DNA of 16,717 nt. Source: Candidatus Dojkabacteria bacterium UBA2222 (GTDB lineage Bacteria; Patescibacteriota; Dojkabacteria; SC72). Every line of letters starts with the position of its first letter. Position 1 is the stretch's first letter. The notes under the pieces were generated by a model. That model did not search any database. It was not told where the DNA came from and was given only the letters and a program-made list of their open reading frames with translations. The stretch lies in contig DCUE01000067.1 in the NCBI GenBank assembly GCA_002328465.1, forward strand, positions 1 to 16,717, in the 5' to 3' direction. A program made the position numbers and the translations under genes. Positions 13,707 through 16,717 of this stretch are shown here, one piece after another.

Positions 13707-14531
13707 ATGAAAGAATCAGAATATATAATAGATGCACTAAGATATGATGCACACTCCCAATATCTAAGAGAGTGTGATGAAACTGATACAAGATTAGCGA
13801 AAATATATCGTGGAGATGGACGATATTCGGTTGTCAGAGCACCCTCATTAGACGAGAATAGAAGGTTGGAGTATCCAGATGGATCATTTACTGAAATTAG
13901 GGATAACTTTGATACTCTCTTGGGCGAACTAGAATCTTTTGATATAAAAGTTCCTGAGCACTCGGCATTCGTATCTGATATTCATACAAAGGATGGGAAA
14001 AAAGGACAAGGTTTGTGCATAGTTTCTGAGTATATACATGGTAAATGCCTTCCACTAGAGAACAATGGATTATGGAATTCTAATCAAGAGCTTTTTTATG
14101 ACCGTATGGAGCAATGGCTTTTTAGTTTAACCTCCTACATGGCCTCAAAGTATCTTTGTAGAGAGTGTAGTGAATATTTCCTAACCGATGTTTGTAGACC
14201 AATACAATTTGTGTATTCTTTTGATGATTCCAGTATATATCTAGTCGATTTAGATCCTCTTTATGAAAAAATAGTAGATTCAGGAGGCAATGTTAATGAA
14301 AGATTCATTGTTGGTATAAATACTCTTAACTCATTGAGAAATAGATATTACAATAAGGGAATTGCTAGTGGAATAACTGGTAAAAGCTGGGGAAAAGATA
14401 GTAAAAAAATTCTAGAGAAAATGATTTCCGATACTGATTTTGTAAGTAGAAGTAGATACTCAGAAGGTACAAGAAGAATTATTAAGAATCTAATACAAGG
14501 GATTGAGTATAAAAAAGGAAGAATAGACTAA
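13707..14531 (+). CDS. Unknown soluble protein, possibly kinase-fold related
   Basis: A 274-residue protein with no family I can name. Hydrophobicity is low throughout, so it is probably cytosolic. The segment GLCIVSEYIHGKCL (102-115) resembles the hinge of protein- or aminoglycoside-kinase folds, and SSIYLVDLDPLYEKI (175-189) resembles their metal-binding strand. An HxD-type catalytic loop and a clear nucleotide-binding lysine strand are not evident, so the comparison is tentative and the protein may be a pseudokinase or something else. Cysteines cluster at 151-163 (CRECSEYFLTDVC), which could bind a metal. It lies 69 bases upstream of the heliorhodopsin gene on the same strand, but the gap looks like a separate control region. 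Confidence 0.7.
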   Translation: MKESEYIIDALRYDAHSQYLRECDETDTRLAKIYRGDGRYSVVRAPSLDENRRLEYPDGSFTEIRDNFDTLLGELESFDIKVPEHSAFVSDIHTKDGKKGQGLCIVSEYIHGKCLPLENNGLWNSNQELFYDRMEQWLFSLTSYMASKYLCRECSEYFLTDVCRPIQFVYSFDDSSIYLVDLDPLYEKIVDSGGNVNERFIVGINTLNSLRNRYYNKGIASGITGKSWGKDSKKILEKMISDTDFVSRSRYSEGTRRIIKNLIQGIEYKKGRID

Positions 14532-14569
14532 AAACCCCCTTTCAGAAATGGATATTACTATGGTATCCT

Positions 14570-14599
14570 AAGATATCTAATTTAACAGATATCTATTAA
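14570..14599 (+). repeat. Two-copy tandem repeat abutting the heliorhodopsin start
   Basis: AGATATCTAATTTAAC (14570-14585) is followed directly by AGATATCTATTAAC (14586-14599), and the next base is one before the ATG (14601). The two copies differ by a two-base indel. Each contains the palindrome AGATATCT. The position fits an operator or an unusual translation-start element. No Shine-Dalgarno sequence is present. Confidence 0.55.
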
Positions 14600-14600
14600 C

Positions 14601-15365
14601 ATGGATAAATTCAAGAAACTAAGAGTCTTTAATATTTTGATGGGATTCTTTCACCTTATTCAGGGAATCCTTGTATTAATTATTAGTGACCCCGAGAAAG
14701 GTGTTGTCCCAATTACAATTAACTATCTTAGATACGATTTCCAATTAGAAAAGCTCTTACCAGCAACAGAGCAAGTATCGGAGGTTAATATTGCCTGGTT
14801 TGTTGCAATATTCTTCTTTATGAGTGCAGCTGCTCACCTATTTATCTCCACAATATATAGAAAGAAATATGAGGAAAATCTCAAGTTAGGAATAAATAAA
14901 GTAAGATGGTTTGAATATGCTTTGAGTGCAAGTGTAATGATGATTGCAATTAGTTTCCTTTCTGGAATATATGACCTGTCTAGCTTAGTAATGATATTTG
15001 TACTCGATGCTCTAATGAACCTACTTGGATTAGCAATGGAAGTTCATAATAGTGGACAGAAGAAAGTGAACTGGTTGACCTTTGTCTTAGGATGTATAGC
15101 AGGTATTGTTCCATGGGTTGTATTTGGAATTTATGTATATGGAGCCAGAGAGTTTGGGGGTGGTAATATCCCGACATTTGTCTATTGGATATATGTAAGT
15201 ATATTCATCTTCTTTAATAGCTTTGCAATCAATATGTTCTTACAGTACAAAAAGATTGGACCTTGGAAAAATTATCTCTATGGTGAGACCTTCTATATCA
15301 TTCTCAGTCTTGTTGCTAAAACACTACTTGCATGGCAAGTATTTGGAGGTACTTTAAGACCTTAA
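14601..15365 (+). CDS. Heliorhodopsin
   Basis: A 254-residue seven-helix retinal protein of the heliorhodopsin family, which sits in the membrane with a cytoplasmic N-terminus. Diagnostic blocks are RWFEYALSASVMM (102-114), MNLLGLAMEVHN (139-150), IAGIVPW (166-172), FAINMFLQYKKIGPW (208-222) and YGETFYIILSLVAKTLLAWQ (227-246). By comparison with heliorhodopsin 48C12, Lys240 is the Schiff-base lysine, Glu105 the counterion, and His18, His79, Ser236 and Trp245 match conserved pocket residues. Heliorhodopsins are slow-cycling light sensors or enzyme regulators rather than proton pumps, and occur mainly in monoderm microbes and archaea. No retinal-synthesis gene is in the window, so retinal would come from elsewhere. 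The gene at 15381 follows after 15 bases. Confidence 0.95.
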   Translation: MDKFKKLRVFNILMGFFHLIQGILVLIISDPEKGVVPITINYLRYDFQLEKLLPATEQVSEVNIAWFVAIFFFMSAAAHLFISTIYRKKYEENLKLGINKVRWFEYALSASVMMIAISFLSGIYDLSSLVMIFVLDALMNLLGLAMEVHNSGQKKVNWLTFVLGCIAGIVPWVVFGIYVYGAREFGGGNIPTFVYWIYVSIFIFFNSFAINMFLQYKKIGPWKNYLYGETFYIILSLVAKTLLAWQVFGGTLRP

Positions 15366-15371
15366 AGGAAG
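15364..15371 (+). promoter_or_regulatory. Shine-Dalgarno site of the 168-residue gene
   Basis: AAAGGAAG overlaps the heliorhodopsin stop codon (15363-15365) and lies nine bases before the ATG at 15381. It is the only convincing Shine-Dalgarno sequence in the window. This supports translation of this gene from a shared mRNA with the heliorhodopsin. Confidence 0.6.
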
Positions 15372-15380
15372 TATTTATAA

Positions 15381-15887
15381 ATGAAAAAGAAAGTCCTTGT
15401 AAACGACTTAATGCAACAGGGGTATGTATATTTCCTTACAGAACCAATTGGGAAGAATTTTGACCCAGATTTTAAACCTGAATTAACACCAAAAGAGATG
15501 TTAGAGTTGGGTGTATTCGGTGGAAAATACATGACTGACTGTAAAGATGAATTCCCAAGAGAATGGTTTATTAATGCTAAGCTATCTTCATCAAAAAAAG
15601 ATATCTCCCTTAACTATTTCCAAGTTGATGCTAGTATGTCTCTTGGATACTGGAGAAAAAAAGGATGGATATATCATGAAGATCCAAGAGGATGGTTTCA
15701 ATGGTACGCTAGATACTATATGGGTAGAAGGATTCCACCAGAGGATGAAAGACAGATAAAAAGGTGGAAAGCAATTCAAAGACATATTTCTGCTATAGAA
15801 AAGAACTGTAGAAGAGGAGACTTGGAATGTAGGAAGAAACAGAGACAGGCTGTACTTCATTGGGCATATGATAGTAGAAAAATATAA
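15381..15887 (+). CDS. Conserved protein of unknown function, heliorhodopsin operon partner
   Basis: A 168-residue soluble, basic protein. It has strikingly conserved-looking blocks: GVFGGKYMTDC (44-54), FPREWF (58-63), the Trp/Arg-rich WRKKGWIYHEDPRGWFQWYA (91-110) with RYYMGRR (111-117), RQIKRWKAIQRH (124-135), and CRRGDLECRKKQRQAVLHWA (143-162). I recall near-identical block patterns in hypothetical proteins from bacteria, algae and fungi, without an assigned function; this is memory, not a search. Four cysteines (54, 143, 150 and others nearby) could be metal or redox sites, and the Arg-rich surface could bind nucleic acid. It starts 15 bases after the heliorhodopsin stop, so both are probably on one mRNA. 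It ends 37 bases before the cysteine desulfurase start. Confidence 0.85.
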   Translation: MKKKVLVNDLMQQGYVYFLTEPIGKNFDPDFKPELTPKEMLELGVFGGKYMTDCKDEFPREWFINAKLSSSKKDISLNYFQVDASMSLGYWRKKGWIYHEDPRGWFQWYARYYMGRRIPPEDERQIKRWKAIQRHISAIEKNCRRGDLECRKKQRQAVLHWAYDSRKI

Positions 15888-15924
15888 TACCTAAAATATA
15901 TCTTTTCATGATAGAATTACCCAT

Positions 15925-16717
15925 ATGGGAAACCTAATATACATGGACAATGCTGCTACTACCAAGATTCTTCCAGAAGTTCTGGATAGTATGCTTCCGT
16001 ACCTAAAAAATGAATACGGTAACCCCTCTAGTATCTATTCAATTGGTAGAGAGGGTAGGAAAGCTATTGAGAATGCAAGAGAGCAAGTTGCAAAAACACT
16101 TAATTCAAATCCCAATGAGATTTTCTTTACAAGTGGTGGTAGTGAATCTGATAATTGGGCAATAAAGGGTATTGCTTTTGCAAATGAGAAAGAAGGTAAA
16201 CATATAATTACAACAAATATAGAGCACCATGCTGTACTAAATACATGTAAGTATTTAGAAAAATACGGTTTCGAAATTACATATTTACCTGTAAAGAGTA
16301 ATGGGATAATTGATATAGAAGATCTAAAAAAAGCTATTCGAAAAGATACTATCTTAATTTCAATAATGTTTGCAAATAATGAGATTGGAACCATTCAACC
16401 AATTAAAGAGATTGGGGAGATAGCAAAAGAGAAGAATATCTACTTCCATACAGATGCTGTACAAGCAATTGGGAATATTCCGATTGATGTAAATGAATTA
16501 AATATAGATTTACTCTCCCTCTCTGGACACAAATTTCATGGACCTAAAGGAATAGGGGCATTGTATATACGAAAGGGAGTTAAAATCTCAAAGATGATTC
16601 ATGGGGGAGGACAAGAGAGAAATATGAGAGCAGGAACGGAGAATGTTGCTGGTATTGTTGGATTGGGAAAGGCAATTGAGATTGCTTCTAAAAATATTAC
16701 ACAGAGGAGCAAGTATT
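15925..16717 (+). CDS. Cysteine desulfurase (NifS/IscS family), 3' end missing
   Basis: The first 264 residues of a PLP-dependent enzyme that removes sulfur from cysteine for Fe-S clusters or thio-modified tRNA. The ATG at 15925-15927 begins MGNLIYMDNAATTK. Further motifs are FTSGGSES (68-75), EHHAVL (100-105, His101 over PLP), HTDAVQ (175-180), the PLP lysine Lys203 in SLSGHKFHGPKG (198-209) and RAGTENV (235-241). The frame is open to the window end, about two thirds of the usual 380-400 residues. The loop with the active-site cysteine lies outside, so IscS, NifS and SufS-like subtypes cannot be told apart, although the sequence favours the NifS/IscS group. It may be co-transcribed with the heliorhodopsin gene pair. 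Confidence 0.93.
   Translation, partial: MGNLIYMDNAATTKILPEVLDSMLPYLKNEYGNPSSIYSIGREGRKAIENAREQVAKTLNSNPNEIFFTSGGSESDNWAIKGIAFANEKEGKHIITTNIEHHAVLNTCKYLEKYGFEITYLPVKSNGIIDIEDLKKAIRKDTILISIMFANNEIGTIQPIKEIGEIAKEKNIYFHTDAVQAIGNIPIDVNELNIDLLSLSGHKFHGPKGIGALYIRKGVKISKMIHGGGQERNMRAGTENVAGIVGLGKAIEIASKNITQRSKY

Noticed and set aside
14601..15365. Type-1 (proton- or chloride-pumping) rhodopsin
   Set aside because: The RWFEY and LVAKTLLAWQ blocks and the pattern of pocket residues belong to heliorhodopsins; the DTD/NTQ-type pump motif in helix C is absent.
16035..16394. 119-codon minus-strand frame
   Set aside because: It lies entirely opposite the cysteine desulfurase, whose motifs are unmistakable.

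Overview
The window is AT-rich, densely packed, and uses TGA as a stop (for example at 4202-4204). That rules out the TGA-recoding Gracilibacteria/Absconditabacteria. Short compact genes, almost no Shine-Dalgarno sequences, a divergent PurA, PRPP synthetase and dCTP deaminase, and a heliorhodopsin together suggest an uncultured monoderm bacterium, most likely of the Candidate Phyla Radiation (Patescibacteria; a Dojkabacteria/Microgenomates-like genome is my guess). That placement is inference; there is no rRNA gene here to test it.

Left part (1-6089). A minus-strand pair with a 1-base stop/start overlap encodes an ATP-grasp ligase resembling the Enterococcus faecium D-aspartate ligase and an aspartate/glutamate racemase. 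Together they look like a D-Asp peptidoglycan cross-bridge cassette. Divergent from it, with its own good promoter, is prs (PRPP synthetase). A 412-base gap follows, holding a promoter, several RNA hairpins and an intrinsic terminator: either a small RNA gene or a terminator-controlled leader. Next come a TVP38/DedA-like membrane protein and a membrane-anchored NagZ-type GH3 hexosaminidase. The latter overlaps convergently with an unknown anchored protein.

Middle part (6176-12711). A minus-strand operon runs flippase-like protein, GT-C-type membrane glycosyltransferase (TTG start, overlapping), purA, purB. It combines surface-glycan functions with the two steps from IMP to AMP. Upstream lie an unknown anchored protein and, divergently, dcd (dCTP deaminase).

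Right part (12723-16717). Minus-strand genes encode a cupin and a small PD-(D/E)XK nuclease-like protein. Plus-strand genes encode an unknown 274-residue protein, a heliorhodopsin with all key retinal-pocket residues, a 168-residue conserved protein of unknown function directly downstream of it, and the start of a cysteine desulfurase cut by the window end.

Most noteworthy are the heliorhodopsin and its partner gene (with a tandem repeat abutting the start codon), the D-Asp racemase/ligase pair, and the unidentified structured RNA upstream of the TVP38 gene. No tRNA, rRNA, CRISPR array or insertion sequence was seen.
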